A stretch of 40,757 nt of DNA from Gemmatimonadota bacterium (lineage in GTDB: Bacteria; Gemmatimonadota; Gemmatimonadetes; Longimicrobiales; Gaopeijiaceae): the NCBI GenBank assembly GCA_009841475.1, contig VXLT01000244.1, positions 1 through 40,757 of the forward strand, in the 5' to 3' direction. Numbering within the stretch: the first letter of the stretch is position 1; each line of letters begins with the position of its first letter. Shown one piece after another: positions 1 through 8,786 of the stretch. A program made the translations under genes and the position numbers. Under the pieces are notes generated by a model. The model searched no databases, was not told the origin of the DNA, and worked only from the letters and a program-made list of their open reading frames with translations.

Positions 1-53
1 CCGCAGGGCCCAGGCGGCCGCCACCTCGGAGGGGATCTCGCCGGGCGGGGGGG

Positions 54-1496
54 TCACAGCAAAGGGCTGAACAACCCGGCCGCGTTCTCGATCAGCCGGC
101 GGGGCCAGCGCCGGGCCGACCACCGGGCCGCATCCACCATCTGGCAGTCCTCCAGATACCGCATCTGCAGTAGCCGCAGCTGGGACGCGAAGTCGCTGTC
201 GTAGACCAGGGTGGTCACCTCGAAGTTGATCTCGAAGCTGCGCCGGTCGAGGTTGGCGGTGCTCACCAGGGCAAAGTCGCGGTCCACCGTGATCGTCTTG
301 GCGTGCAGAAGACCCCGGGTGTACTCGTGAACCTCCGCCCCCGCATCCAGGAGCGGCTGGTAGAAGCTGCGGCTGGCCAGCGACACGATCGGCGAGTCGT
401 TCCGGGCGGGAACCACGACGACGGTGCGGACGCCGCGGACGGCAGCGGTCGTGATCGCGGCCAGGGTGCCCTCGTCCGGCACGAAATAGGGCGTGGTCAG
501 GATGAGCTCCTCGTGGGCCATGTGCACGGCGGACTGGACCACGCGCACAAGCGCCTCATTCTGCGAATTCACCCCCGTGCCGACCACCTGGACGATGCGT
601 CCGTCGGGGAACCCCTGCGGCGCGATGGCAATGAGTCCGTCCAGATTCTCGGCCGTGTCCATGAACCAGTCCTCGATGAAGAGCGCCTGCAGGTCCCGGA
701 CCGTGGGTCCCTCGATGCGCAGCGTCGCGTCGACCCAGGGGGCGAAGCGGGGCTTGGGGTGGAAGGCCTCCTCGGCCACGTTGTGGCTTCCGGTGTAACC
801 GATGCGGCCGTCGATGACCGCGAGCTTCCGGTGGTTGCGCATGTCCAGCCGGATCGCGGCGATCTGCGTGATTCGCGTGGGCAGCGCCGCGACCACCTGG
901 ACACCCCCGCGCACCAGTTCGCGTCGCAGCTCGGACTTCAGGAAGTCGCTGGAACCCACGTTGTCGACCAGAAGGCGGCACTCCACACCTCTGGCTTCGG
1001 CTCGTATCAGCGCATCCGCGACCGCGCGGCCGGCACCGTCGTCGAGGTAGATGTAGAAGAGGAGGTGGACGTGCCGGCGGGCCTGGTCGATGTCTTCCGT
1101 CAGCGTCTCCACGAAGTCGGTGGCTCCCGCCAGGAGCGTCAGGCGGTTCCCCTGGTGCGGCTGCGTGTCGCTTCCGAGGCGGGCGAGCCGGGCCACCGCC
1201 TCAGTGCTCCATGGGATCATCGCCCCGTCGGGTTCGTCCCGCCATGCCCGCCGCAGCGCCGCTCGGATGCTGCCCTGAATCATCCTGTGACGCCGCTTGC
1301 GGCTGCTGCCGGTGCGGACTTCGCCGACGATCAGGTAGAGGATGATCCCGGCCACCGGCAACGCCACGATCACCAGGATCCACGCCATGGACGATGACTG
1401 CCGGGTGCGCGGGCGTAGCAGCACCGCGACCACGAAAACGAGCTGAAGCCCAAGCGCCGCGGCGGCGAGTGTGAACCCTGACAGCGTGCCAAACAT
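54..1496 (-). CDS. cls: Cardiolipin synthase, phospholipase D superfamily
   Basis: This 480-residue protein should join two phosphatidylglycerol molecules into cardiolipin plus glycerol at the inner membrane. Two hydrophobic segments (about residues 7-27 and 36-58) form the N-terminal membrane anchor usual in the family. Two HxKxxxxD motifs are intact: H222/K224/D229 within NHRKLAVID and H398/K400/D405 within HAKTITVD, each followed by the expected Gly/Ser- and Asn-containing strand. Length and architecture match the ClsA type. The start is an ATG with a weak AAGG-containing ribosome site upstream. The next gene upstream on this strand begins about 30 bases away, so they may be cotranscribed. 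Family assignment is secure; the exact phospholipid substrate is inferred. Confidence 0.93.
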   Translation of the reverse strand: MFGTLSGFTLAAAALGLQLVFVVAVLLRPRTRQSSSMAWILVIVALPVAGIILYLIVGEVRTGSSRKRRHRMIQGSIRAALRRAWRDEPDGAMIPWSTEAVARLARLGSDTQPHQGNRLTLLAGATDFVETLTEDIDQARRHVHLLFYIYLDDGAGRAVADALIRAEARGVECRLLVDNVGSSDFLKSELRRELVRGGVQVVAALPTRITQIAAIRLDMRNHRKLAVIDGRIGYTGSHNVAEEAFHPKPRFAPWVDATLRIEGPTVRDLQALFIEDWFMDTAENLDGLIAIAPQGFPDGRIVQVVGTGVNSQNEALVRVVQSAVHMAHEELILTTPYFVPDEGTLAAITTAAVRGVRTVVVVPARNDSPIVSLASRSFYQPLLDAGAEVHEYTRGLLHAKTITVDRDFALVSTANLDRRSFEINFEVTTLVYDSDFASQLRLLQMRYLEDCQMVDAARWSARRWPRRLIENAAGLFSPLL

Positions 1497-1528
1497 GCGG
1501 GACTACCTTCGCACTGGCGGTGGCCGGA

Positions 1529-2116
1529 CTATCCGCCGCGCGGGGGCGTGATCATGATGTGGGCGCCCGGCGTGCCCGGGAACATGATCCACGGTCCCCC
1601 CTCTTGGGGGCGCTCCGAGAGCCCTGTCGACTCCCCCGTGGCGTTCGGGACGTAGATTACCCAGCGCACCGTCGCCGTGGCCGTGCGGGTCTCGGAGTCC
1701 CACGTGCCGTCTAGGATGTACTGCGTGGCGGACATGACCGGCATGGGCAGCGTGCCCGCCTCCATCTCTTCGTAGCGGATCCGGTAGCGGTCATTCCGGT
1801 CTGCGCCCTCGGCATCGAGTTCACGGCCTCTCGCGAAGTAGGGCTCCAGCGACGCGTGATAGCAGGAACTGGAGAAGCGTTCGTTCGCCGGGTTCGAAGC
1901 CAGGCAGACGAAGTCGTTCGAGCCCGGCCTCAGCTCCACCACGCTGCCGTCCCTCGCGTACCCCAGGACGCGTGCGCCCTCGGACTTGTCTTCGGGCGCA
2001 GCCGCCAATGCCTGCGCGATCTGCTCTTCGGGATTCGCGACCTGGGAGGAGGCACAGCTCCACGAGGCCGAGATCGCCAGGGCGGCAAGACAGGTGGAAG
2101 CACGTTCGATAAGCAT
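1529..2116 (-). CDS. Putative lipoprotein of unknown function
   Basis: A 195-residue protein I do not recognise. The N-terminus has a short hydrophobic stretch and a lipobox-like ASWSC ending in Cys21, so it is probably an outer-membrane or periplasmic lipoprotein. The mature part is hydrophilic and predicted soluble, and it contains two further cysteines (in FVCLAS and SSCYHA) that could form a disulfide. The C-terminal segment GTPGAHIMI precedes a Gly/Pro-rich tail. It lies directly upstream of cardiolipin synthase on the same strand with about 32 bases between, so an operon is plausible, but nothing indicates a shared function. Confidence 0.7.
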   Translation of the reverse strand: MLIERASTCLAALAISASWSCASSQVANPEEQIAQALAAAPEDKSEGARVLGYARDGSVVELRPGSNDFVCLASNPANERFSSSCYHASLEPYFARGRELDAEGADRNDRYRIRYEEMEAGTLPMPVMSATQYILDGTWDSETRTATATVRWVIYVPNATGESTGLSERPQEGGPWIMFPGTPGAHIMITPPRGG

Positions 2117-2344
2117 TCATCACCTCTGGTTGAAGGGAACGGAGCCCGTGGACCGATTCCGGGGGTCTCCGGCCAACGGCGCGGGATCACGGGGTCCAAG
2201 ATATGAACCGTACGCGGATTTCGCCCGCTGGGTGCCGATATTCGCTTCGCGGCGGCGGTGTTCGCCCGATTGGCGCGCGCAGCGGTCGGCGTTCAGATTC
2301 CAGCTGTGGACGAGAACGACCAACCTGTAGCAGAGCCCGAATCG

Positions 2345-3490
2345 GTGCCTTCCCTCAAGGGTCACACCAAGTTGCCGCGACGCGGTTCCGGGTCCCTCTT
2401 CGTCGCGGCGGCCGCGTGTGTTGCGCTGGCAGCCTGCGCGGACGGGACCGTGACTCCCGGGCCCGACGAGCTGGTCGAGGTCGATCTCGCGCGGCCCTGG
2501 ACCACCGCCACTGTTGCAGAGGTCGGCGGCTCGCCCGCGATGGTGGAAAGGGGAATCGACCGCGCCCGCACCAACCATCGCATGCGCAGCCTGCTGGTCG
2601 CCAGAAACGGGCGGCTCGTCGTCGAGGAGTACTTCGGCGGCGCTCGCGCGAACACGCTGCACGACGCGCGCTCGGTCACGAAGAGTGTCGTTTCGGCGCT
2701 GACCGGAATCGCCCTCGAGCGCGGGGACATCAAGACCCTGGACGACCCGGTGGCCGACTACCTGGGCTCGCTCGTGCCGGATCTCGACCCGGACAAGGGC
2801 GCGATCACGATCCGGCAACTCCTCACGATGACCAGCGGCCTGGAGTGGGACGAGACCGGCGGGTTCGGATCGTACATCGAGTGGATTCGCTCGGACGACC
2901 CCCTCGGCTACGTCCTCGCGAGGCCGTTCGCGGCGCCGCCGGGGGAAGAGTTCAACTACAATTCGGCGGCGGTCCATCTGCTCGGTGTCGTCGTCCAGCA
3001 GGCCACCGGATCCGAGCTGCCCACGCTGGCCCGGTCCACGCTCTTCGATCCCATGGGGATTTCGCGCAGCCCCTGGGAGCCGCTCGGCAACGGATTCTGG
3101 AATGGTGGCGCTGGACTGGACCTGCGCCCGCGGGACATGTTGCGGTTCGGGCAGCTCTTCCTGCAGCGCGGCTCGAGCGGCGGCCGCCAACTCATTCCCG
3201 CCGACTGGGTCGGAGTGTCCACCGCGGCGCGGTTCGACTGGCGGTTCGACCTGGGGGCTCTCCGGGGGATTTCCTACGGCTATCTCTGGTGGGTCGTTTC
3301 CGAGCCGGGCGACCCGCTCTACTTCGCATGGGGGCATGCCGGACAGTACGTGATCGTCGTGCCGGACCTTTTCCTCGTGGTCGTGGCCACCAACGATTGG
3401 GTGGGGGTCGGGGAGGACGGCGGGGCCCGCCGCTACGAGCGTCTGACGATGGACATCCTGGTCCAGGACATCATCCCGGCATTTCGTTAG
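2345..3490 (+). CDS. Serine hydrolase, class C beta-lactamase-like lipoprotein
   Basis: A beta-lactamase/esterase-fold serine hydrolase, about 381 residues from the start chosen. The nucleophile motif SVTK (SxxK), the second-motif tyrosine in NYNSA, and HAG near the C-terminus (WGHAGQY, replacing KTG) are all present, as in 6-aminohexanoate-dimer hydrolase and EstB-like relatives. The N-terminus carries a hydrophobic stretch with lipobox LAAC, so it should act in the periplasm. The frame is open back to a GTG at 2258, but that would put 59 residues ahead of the lipid-modified cysteine. The GTG at 2345 places the cysteine near residue 31; neither start has a good ribosome site. The substrate (amide or ester) cannot be told. 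It is divergent from the preceding lipoprotein gene. Confidence 0.87.
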   Translation: MPSLKGHTKLPRRGSGSLFVAAAACVALAACADGTVTPGPDELVEVDLARPWTTATVAEVGGSPAMVERGIDRARTNHRMRSLLVARNGRLVVEEYFGGARANTLHDARSVTKSVVSALTGIALERGDIKTLDDPVADYLGSLVPDLDPDKGAITIRQLLTMTSGLEWDETGGFGSYIEWIRSDDPLGYVLARPFAAPPGEEFNYNSAAVHLLGVVVQQATGSELPTLARSTLFDPMGISRSPWEPLGNGFWNGGAGLDLRPRDMLRFGQLFLQRGSSGGRQLIPADWVGVSTAARFDWRFDLGALRGISYGYLWWVVSEPGDPLYFAWGHAGQYVIVVPDLFLVVVATNDWVGVGEDGGARRYERLTMDILVQDIIPAFR

Positions 3491-3571
3491 TCCGCCGTTC
3501 GAATGGCGCGGGGGTCAGCAGTGCGTGGATGGTCCCCGTGTGGTACCGAGGGCGGCGAGGCGCCGGCCGGT

Positions 3572-4123
3572 TCATGTCCCCGCGACTGGCCCGGCCGCCG
3601 GAAAGCGCAGGATCTTCGGCGGGTGTCCTTCCGCTTCGAGAAAGCGCAGAAGGCCCTCCCGGGAGACCGACGTGGTCTTCGAGTTGTCGAGCGGATGGAA
3701 GTTGAGCGGCTCGCCGGCGAGGAGTTCCGCGTCGATAGCCACGCGGACCACGCCACGGGTGTCGTTGAGGATGGCGAACGGAGAAACGGCTCCCGCGCGG
3801 ATGCCCAGGAAGCCGGCCAGGCGGCGCGGGGTGCAGAAGGTCAGGCGCTTGGTTCCGAGTTCCAGGGCGAGCCACTTCAGGTCGACCTTCCGTTCGCTGA
3901 GACACGACACCAGCCAGTGCCGCTCCTTCTTGTCTCGCACGAACAGGTTCTTGGAGTGCGCCCCGTCGATTCGCCCGCGGAGGCGGCGAGCCTCCTCGAC
4001 GGTGAACACGGGCACATGGTCGAAGGTATTATGGGCGATGCCCAGTTCGTCGAGCCGGGCGAAGAGGTCCCCGGCTCCTCGGGGTCTGCCGCCGTCAATG
4101 AGGAGCGGTCCATTGTCCTTCAT
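3572..4123 (-). CDS. Prolyl-tRNA editing protein (ProX/PrdX-type Ala-tRNA(Pro) deacylase)
   Basis: A 183-residue stand-alone YbaK/ProRS-INS editing domain. Proteins of this group hydrolyse Ala-tRNA(Pro) made in error by prolyl-tRNA synthetase. Family features visible include HVPVFTVEEA near the N-terminus, HSKNLFVRDKK with the conserved lysine K58, the segment LSERKVDLKWLA, the GAVSPFAILND core and NFHPLDN near the C-terminus. Length fits the ProX (PrdX) subgroup better than Cys-tRNA(Pro) YbaK proteins. The start ATG has no clear ribosome site. Its end converges on the serine hydrolase gene, leaving about 80 bases. Being a single domain, it must act in trans on mischarged tRNA in the cytoplasm. 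Confidence 0.92.
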   Translation of the reverse strand: MKDNGPLLIDGGRPRGAGDLFARLDELGIAHNTFDHVPVFTVEEARRLRGRIDGAHSKNLFVRDKKERHWLVSCLSERKVDLKWLALELGTKRLTFCTPRRLAGFLGIRAGAVSPFAILNDTRGVVRVAIDAELLAGEPLNFHPLDNSKTTSVSREGLLRFLEAEGHPPKILRFPAAGPVAGT

Positions 4124-4282
4124 GATGAGATGCCGTGGCTTTCGTGCTCGTGTGGATTGGTCTGGTCAGGCGTGCAGTGCCGTCTTACGTTGTCATTCTG
4201 ACCGCTGGTTCACCAAGGGGACAACTCGGGCCCGGGGCAGCACCGCATGTGGCGATTCGCCGGGCGCAAGGAGATCATCGCA

Positions 4283-4741
4283 ATGAACCGCCGTTCGACA
4301 GTGCTTTCCGCCCTCGTCGCCGGGGCCGTCGTGGCTGCGGGCTGCGGCGGAGACGATCCGACGGATCCGCCGGAGCAGGACCTGGCGCCAAACCTTGCCG
4401 GAACCTATGACCTGTCGGCATTCTCGTCGGCTCTGGTCACCGGGGGACAGACGCTTCAGCCGCCGGATGTGTCCGGGATATTCGTGCTCCGGCAAGATCC
4501 GCCGACGGGGAACGAGTCGATGGGGACCTTCGAGATGAGCATCTCGGTACCCGATGGCCTGGGCGGGACCACCGCCTTCGACGACGAAGGGACCTACACG
4601 GTCCGCAGCGATGGGACCTGGGAGCAGTTTGGCAACCTCAATCAGGCCAGGGGGACGTACACTCTGGAAAGCGGCACCTTCACAGTGACGGTTACGGAGC
4701 CACCCCTGGCGGTCTCGTTGTCGGTCTGGCAACGAAGGTAG
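4283..4741 (+). CDS. Small exported lipoprotein, unknown function
   Basis: A 152-residue protein with a clear lipoprotein signal peptide: basic MNRR, a hydrophobic run, and lipobox VAAGC with Cys21, followed by a Gly/Asp/Pro-rich linker. The mature part looks beta-rich, with alternating Thr/Gly/Tyr strands such as GTYDLSAF, GTFEMSIS, GTYTVRSDGTW and SGTFTVTV. That resembles the lipocalin-like or beta-sandwich small lipoproteins common in these bacteria; no catalytic motif is seen. The start ATG at 4283 is favoured over one 36 bases upstream because AAGGAG lies about 9 bases before it. The stop codon lies 3 bases before the TonB receptor start, so the two are almost certainly cotranscribed and the lipoprotein may be an accessory. 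Confidence 0.78.
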   Translation: MNRRSTVLSALVAGAVVAAGCGGDDPTDPPEQDLAPNLAGTYDLSAFSSALVTGGQTLQPPDVSGIFVLRQDPPTGNESMGTFEMSISVPDGLGGTTAFDDEGTYTVRSDGTWEQFGNLNQARGTYTLESGTFTVTVTEPPLAVSLSVWQRR

Positions 4742-4744
4742 GAG

Positions 4745-6982
4745 ATGGGGCGGCGGTCTGTGCCCGGGGCTCGCCGGGAGCGGCGGGACAATGCAGGGGT
4801 GTTCGCGTTGTCCGCGGCCCTTGGAGCGTGGTCGCTCCGTGCCGCGCTCCGTGTTTCCCTCGCGGTGGCGCTGGTCGCCCCGCCGGGATTGCTGGAGGCA
4901 CAGGAGGTCACGATTCGGGGGAGGGTGGTCGACGCCGAGTCCGGTACGGGTATCGAGGGGGCCCAGGTGCTGGTCCGTGCCATGCAGCTGCGTACCCTCA
5001 CGGACGCCGAGGGCCGATTCGAGCTCACGCTTCCAGACCCGGACGGGCAGGTCCGCCTGGTCGTTGCGGCCGGCTTCTACAGGATGGTGGAACGGGAGAT
5101 CGATCCCGGTGCAGCGGTCAGAGAGCCGCCGACGATTGCCCTGGAGAAGATGCTCTTCGAGCTTCCCGGGGTCACGGTGACGGCCAGCCGGGGCAACGCG
5201 CGCCCAGGCGAGGCGCCGGTGAGTGTTTCTGTCATCGGGCGCGACGAACTGCGCAGCCGGGACGTCACCAGCCTCGACGAGGCGCTCCCATTCGCCCAGG
5301 GCGTCACCTTCAACGCCGGCCAGATGGACATCCGGGGCTCCAGCGGCATCGCGCGGGGCGTGGGCAGCCGGGTGCTCATGCTGCTCGATGGCCATCGAGC
5401 GCTGGCGAACGTCGGATCGTCGATCGACTTCGGTCTCCTGCCGCTCCTGGACATCGAGCGGATCGAAATCGTCAAGGGCCCTCACTCGACGCTCTTCGGC
5501 ACGAACGCCATGGGCGGCGTGGTCAACGTGATCACCAGGCCCCCGGTCGACGGTACGCGAACCATCGTGCGCGGGTACTACGGGATCTTCGATACCCCCG
5601 GTGAGCGCGACTTCACGGAGGAACTTCTCAGCATGCGGGGGCTCCAGATCCAGCATTCGCGCCAGATCGGGCGCGCCGGCACAACCGTGTTCGTCGGGCG
5701 CGAGGGTTCCGACGGCTTCAGGCAGAACGGTGGCGTCGAGCGGTGGAGGTTCCGGGCGAAGAGCGTGTTCGGCGCGGAGACGACCTCACCCTGGGAAGTC
5801 TTTCTCAACTGGAAGCACGAGGAAGCGGAGGAGTTCTTCACCTGGCTCTCGCCGGAGCGCCCGCTGGAGGTGGAACCCTCGCAGCTCGGCGACTGGAAAC
5901 GGGACATCGCGCTCGTCCTGGGAATGACAGCCACCCCGGTCGTGACCCCCGCGCTGAAGCTTCAGATTCGGCCGCAGGTGCAGCACGTGCGCTCGCAGAA
6001 CTACTTCCACGACAACGACGACTTCCACCGCTCCACCCGTTGGGGCACCGACGTGCAGCTTTCGCGCTTCACCGGCGGACGACACTCCTTCACGACCGGC
6101 GCGGAGGCGTCGTACACCGAGATCTCGTCGAACTTCCTCGAACCGACTCCGACCACCACCGACCTCGCCCTCTTCCTGCAGGACGAGATTGAAATCTCGG
6201 ACCGGGTACGGGGAACCACCGGAGTGCGGCTGGACATGCACCGAGCCTCCTCGGCGGAGGATGACTTTTCGATCAACCCCAAGATCGGCCTCGTCTATGA
6301 GCCGTCCGACCGCCTCAGCCTGCGGACCTCGTTGAGCCGCGGCTACCGTGCCCCGAGTGTCTCCGAGCAGTACAGCTCGACGGTCGTGTTCGGGTTTCGA
6401 GTGATCCCCAATCTGGAGCTTCGTGGGGAGTCGGCCTGGGCCAGCGAGCTGGGGGCCACGATGAGCCCCAGAAACTGGCTGTGGTTCGACGTGGGTCTCT
6501 TCTGGAGCGAATACGAGGAATTGATTGAGGTGTCCGGGGCGCCGGGCCGGGTGCTGACCTTCCAGTTCCGCAATGTCGCGGAGGCGCGCGTCCGCGGGAT
6601 CGATGCCGGCGCCAAGGTCGCAATCATTCCCGAAAAGCTCACTCTGCAAACGACGTACCTGTATCTCGATACGGAAGACAAGCGCACCGGCCGCCCCCTG
6701 GTGTACCGCTCGGACCACAACCTGACGACGACGCTCTCCGCGTGGGCGGAACGGCTCGCGCTCGACCTCCGCTACCGGAGCCGGGCGGATCAAGTCCTGG
6801 CCTTCCCGCTGGACGAACGGGGGGACATCACCCTGGTGGATCTGCGCATGGGCACGACGCTGATGGACGTGGATGTGCAGGCCAAGGTCGAGAATCTCCT
6901 TCAGGCCGAATACGTGGACGTTCAGGAGCGCAACCCGGGAGCCACGCGGAGCTTCCGCATCACCCTCACGTCAAGGTTCTGA
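4745..6982 (+). CDS. TonB-dependent receptor with N-terminal carboxypeptidase-regulatory-like domain
   Basis: A 745-residue outer-membrane active transporter. A long signal region ends near residue 53 (LLEAQEV). It is followed by a carboxypeptidase D regulatory-like beta-sandwich (about 55-135: IRGRVVDAESG, TLTDAEGRFEL), a plug domain (about 145-265: PGVTVTASRG, MDIRGSSG, VLMLLDGHR, IERIEIVKGP, AMGGVVNVI) and a 22-strand barrel ending in the aromatic signature SFRITLTSRF. Substrate is not evident; the plug most resembles siderophore or cobalamin-type receptors. It sits 3 bases behind a small lipoprotein and 9 bases ahead of an exported rhodanese, suggesting one operon. A GTG at residue 19 would give a shorter signal peptide, but the first ATG has the better ribosome site (GTAGGAG). 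Confidence 0.92.
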   Translation: MGRRSVPGARRERRDNAGVFALSAALGAWSLRAALRVSLAVALVAPPGLLEAQEVTIRGRVVDAESGTGIEGAQVLVRAMQLRTLTDAEGRFELTLPDPDGQVRLVVAAGFYRMVEREIDPGAAVREPPTIALEKMLFELPGVTVTASRGNARPGEAPVSVSVIGRDELRSRDVTSLDEALPFAQGVTFNAGQMDIRGSSGIARGVGSRVLMLLDGHRALANVGSSIDFGLLPLLDIERIEIVKGPHSTLFGTNAMGGVVNVITRPPVDGTRTIVRGYYGIFDTPGERDFTEELLSMRGLQIQHSRQIGRAGTTVFVGREGSDGFRQNGGVERWRFRAKSVFGAETTSPWEVFLNWKHEEAEEFFTWLSPERPLEVEPSQLGDWKRDIALVLGMTATPVVTPALKLQIRPQVQHVRSQNYFHDNDDFHRSTRWGTDVQLSRFTGGRHSFTTGAEASYTEISSNFLEPTPTTTDLALFLQDEIEISDRVRGTTGVRLDMHRASSAEDDFSINPKIGLVYEPSDRLSLRTSLSRGYRAPSVSEQYSSTVVFGFRVIPNLELRGESAWASELGATMSPRNWLWFDVGLFWSEYEELIEVSGAPGRVLTFQFRNVAEARVRGIDAGAKVAIIPEKLTLQTTYLYLDTEDKRTGRPLVYRSDHNLTTTLSAWAERLALDLRYRSRADQVLAFPLDERGDITLVDLRMGTTLMDVDVQAKVENLLQAEYVDVQERNPGATRSFRITLTSRF

Positions 6983-6991
6983 GGCGGGGCG

Positions 6992-8002
6992 ATGCGTTCC
7001 GGCGGAGGGGTGCGTTTTGGCATCGTGGCGGTCCTCTTCGTGCTCCTTCGGCCCTCGCCCATCGCGGCACAGGAACCAGCCGGAGCTGGCGACGGGCTGG
7101 CGCCCTCGTTCGGGCCTCCCGGTCTACAGACGACACCTGTCCAGCCGCTCGTCGACGCCGAATGGCTGATGCGCAACATCGGTGCGCAGGATGTGGTCGT
7201 GGTACAGCTCGAGCGCCGTCCCGGGGAGTACGCGGAGGAGCACATCCCGGGGGCGCGCCTCCTCCGCTTCGGCGCGGTCACGTGGGATGGGGAGCAGGGG
7301 TGGCGGTCCGAGTTCCGGACCCTGGAGGAGACCGTCGAGGCGCTGCGTGCTGCCGGGATCGGGCGCGAATCGAAAGTCGTGATCTACGGGACCAGCATGA
7401 CGGCGACGGCGCGCGCCTGGGTGACGTTCGACCTCCTCGGACTCGGTGACCGGGCCTTCCTGCTGAACGGGGGAATCACCGCCTGGAAGGCCGCCGGAGG
7501 AGCTGTCGAGAGCGGTGAGGCACCCCCGGTGGAGCCCGGCGGCCTGGTGCCGGACAATCCCGTTGACTTCCGCGTTTCGGCGGACTGGATCCACGCGCGG
7601 CTGGACGATCCTTCGCTGGTCCTCCTCGACGCGCGTCCGGACCACGAGTACACCGGCGCCGATGGCGGGCTGGGTGGTGCGGGACGCCCGGGGCACATCC
7701 CCGGGGCGGCTCAGCTCTACTGGGAAGAACTGATGGACCCCGCGAACAACACCCTATTCCGGCCCGCGGACGAGATCGCCAGGATCCTGGAGCGCCACGG
7801 TGCCGGCGAAGGCAAGACCCACGTCGTCTACTGCATGATCGGCATGCGCGCGAGCGTCGACTACATCGCGGCCCGCATGATGGGACTGGACGTGCGCTTC
7901 TACGACGCCAGCTGGCGCGACTGGGGAGACCGGGCGGACCTGCCGGCCGAGCTGGGGCCGGATCCTCGGGATGGGCGCCGGGAGGACAGGACGCGTCCCT
8001 GA
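6992..8002 (+). CDS. Exported sulfurtransferase with two rhodanese domains
   Basis: A 336-residue thiosulfate or 3-mercaptopyruvate sulfurtransferase-like protein. A signal peptide (residues 1-26, ending IAAQ) sends it to the periplasm. The N-terminal rhodanese domain (about 50-175; EEHIPGARLLRF) has glycine at position 133 (VVIYGTS) where a catalytic cysteine would sit, so it is the usual inactive structural half. The C-terminal domain (about 190-320; RPGHIPGAAQLYW) has the catalytic loop VYCMIGMRAS with Cys281. It follows the TonB receptor by 9 bases and is probably in its operon, which hints that the import system handles a sulfur-containing compound or needs sulfur detoxification; that link is inference only. 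The donor substrate is not determinable from the loop. Confidence 0.92.
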   Translation: MRSGGGVRFGIVAVLFVLLRPSPIAAQEPAGAGDGLAPSFGPPGLQTTPVQPLVDAEWLMRNIGAQDVVVVQLERRPGEYAEEHIPGARLLRFGAVTWDGEQGWRSEFRTLEETVEALRAAGIGRESKVVIYGTSMTATARAWVTFDLLGLGDRAFLLNGGITAWKAAGGAVESGEAPPVEPGGLVPDNPVDFRVSADWIHARLDDPSLVLLDARPDHEYTGADGGLGGAGRPGHIPGAAQLYWEELMDPANNTLFRPADEIARILERHGAGEGKTHVVYCMIGMRASVDYIAARMMGLDVRFYDASWRDWGDRADLPAELGPDPRDGRREDRTRP

Positions 8003-8276
8003 CAACGGGTTCGCAAACGCGATCGGTGCACGCGGATCGATCGATTCGCAACGGTGGCATGTCCGGGACGGTATTCGTCGGAACGGATTGATTCGCGACT
8101 GTGCTGTGACGAGGTTGTGGCGGATGTGCGACCGTTCCTGAGGGTGCCGACGACCCGTGGCCCTCGTGCGACGCGGGCATTACCCGCCGGCCCCGGGAAC
8201 CTGGCATCCCGCCCGGCGTATCACCTGGCAACGGTACATCATCCCTTGACGAGCCCCTGCGCAAGGTAGGCCGCCA
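8003..8276. other. Intergenic stretch, 274 bases, no gene seen
   Basis: This gap separates the rhodanese gene from the next small lipoprotein gene. I find no open frame with family resemblance, no clear rho-independent terminator and no convincing promoter. A TTGACG near 8246 resembles a -35 box but lacks a matching -10. Two nearby GATCG-containing words at 8019-8045 give minor local symmetry only. Confidence 0.5.
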
Positions 8277-8786
8277 ATGACGATGAAATGGATCTTGCCC
8301 GTGGCTCTGCCGCTGGCCTTCGCCAACTGTTACGGTCCGAATTCCGCGGCCCCGGTTGTCGAGGATGAGGATCGGGGCATGCACGTGTGGGAGGGGACTC
8401 CGTGGAGAGCGCTATTCGTCGAGGCAAGCGATCTGGGGGGCCGCGCAGAAGTCCGCGGGCTGGTTGGCGGCGGGCGTTTGGAGGTCCAGCCGGCTGCCCC
8501 GCACAGCTGGTCTGTCTTCACGAACCCCACATGCAGCGTTCCGGCCGCACCGTCAGCCGGAGAAGCTCTCGGCTACCTGAAGTGCGTGGACCGGGAACGG
8601 GAAGACCGGTCCGACCGGCATCCGCTCGATGAGTACTTCCTCTATGAAGCGTGGTCCGAGCGACCTCGCCATCTGCTGACATTCGAGGCGGATGCCGGCA
8701 TGTGGCATCTGTGGACGATCTTCTGGAACGGGTGCGGAAACTGCCACGCCGACGCGAGGGAGAGGGGAGTCATCCAGCGGCGGTAG
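8277..8786 (+). CDS. Small lipoprotein with C-terminal CxxCH motif, unknown function
   Basis: A 169-residue protein I do not recognise. The N-terminus is a short signal peptide with lipobox-like FANC (Cys18). The body is soluble and Trp-rich towards the end (WHLWTIFWNG). The last 20 residues contain CGNCH (Cys153, Cys156, His157), a textbook c-type heme attachment sequence, only 12 residues before the stop. A normal cytochrome c needs about 80 residues after this motif, so it may bind heme unusually, bind a metal, or be a truncated cytochrome. Cys86 and Cys103 are also present. Its 3' end overlaps the convergent RND permease gene by 17 bases. Start is ATG 8277 with AAGGTAGG upstream; ATG 8283 is equally possible. 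Confidence 0.65.
   Translation: MTMKWILPVALPLAFANCYGPNSAAPVVEDEDRGMHVWEGTPWRALFVEASDLGGRAEVRGLVGGGRLEVQPAAPHSWSVFTNPTCSVPAAPSAGEALGYLKCVDREREDRSDRHPLDEYFLYEAWSERPRHLLTFEADAGMWHLWTIFWNGCGNCHADARERGVIQRR

Noticed and set aside
1..53. Possible gene fragment at the left edge
   Set aside because: Only 53 bases, with no decisive start, stop or motif.
2258..2344. Longer N-terminus for the serine hydrolase
   Set aside because: It would place 59 residues before the lipobox cysteine, too long for a lipoprotein signal, and has no ribosome site.
4193..5656. A 487-codon minus-strand frame opposite the lipoprotein and TonB receptor genes
   Set aside because: No recognisable motif; the opposite strand has convincing domains and ribosome sites.
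8054..8269. A 71-codon frame in the gap after the rhodanese gene
   Set aside because: No ribosome site, Arg/Pro-rich composition typical of noncoding GC-rich DNA, and no similarity I recognise.
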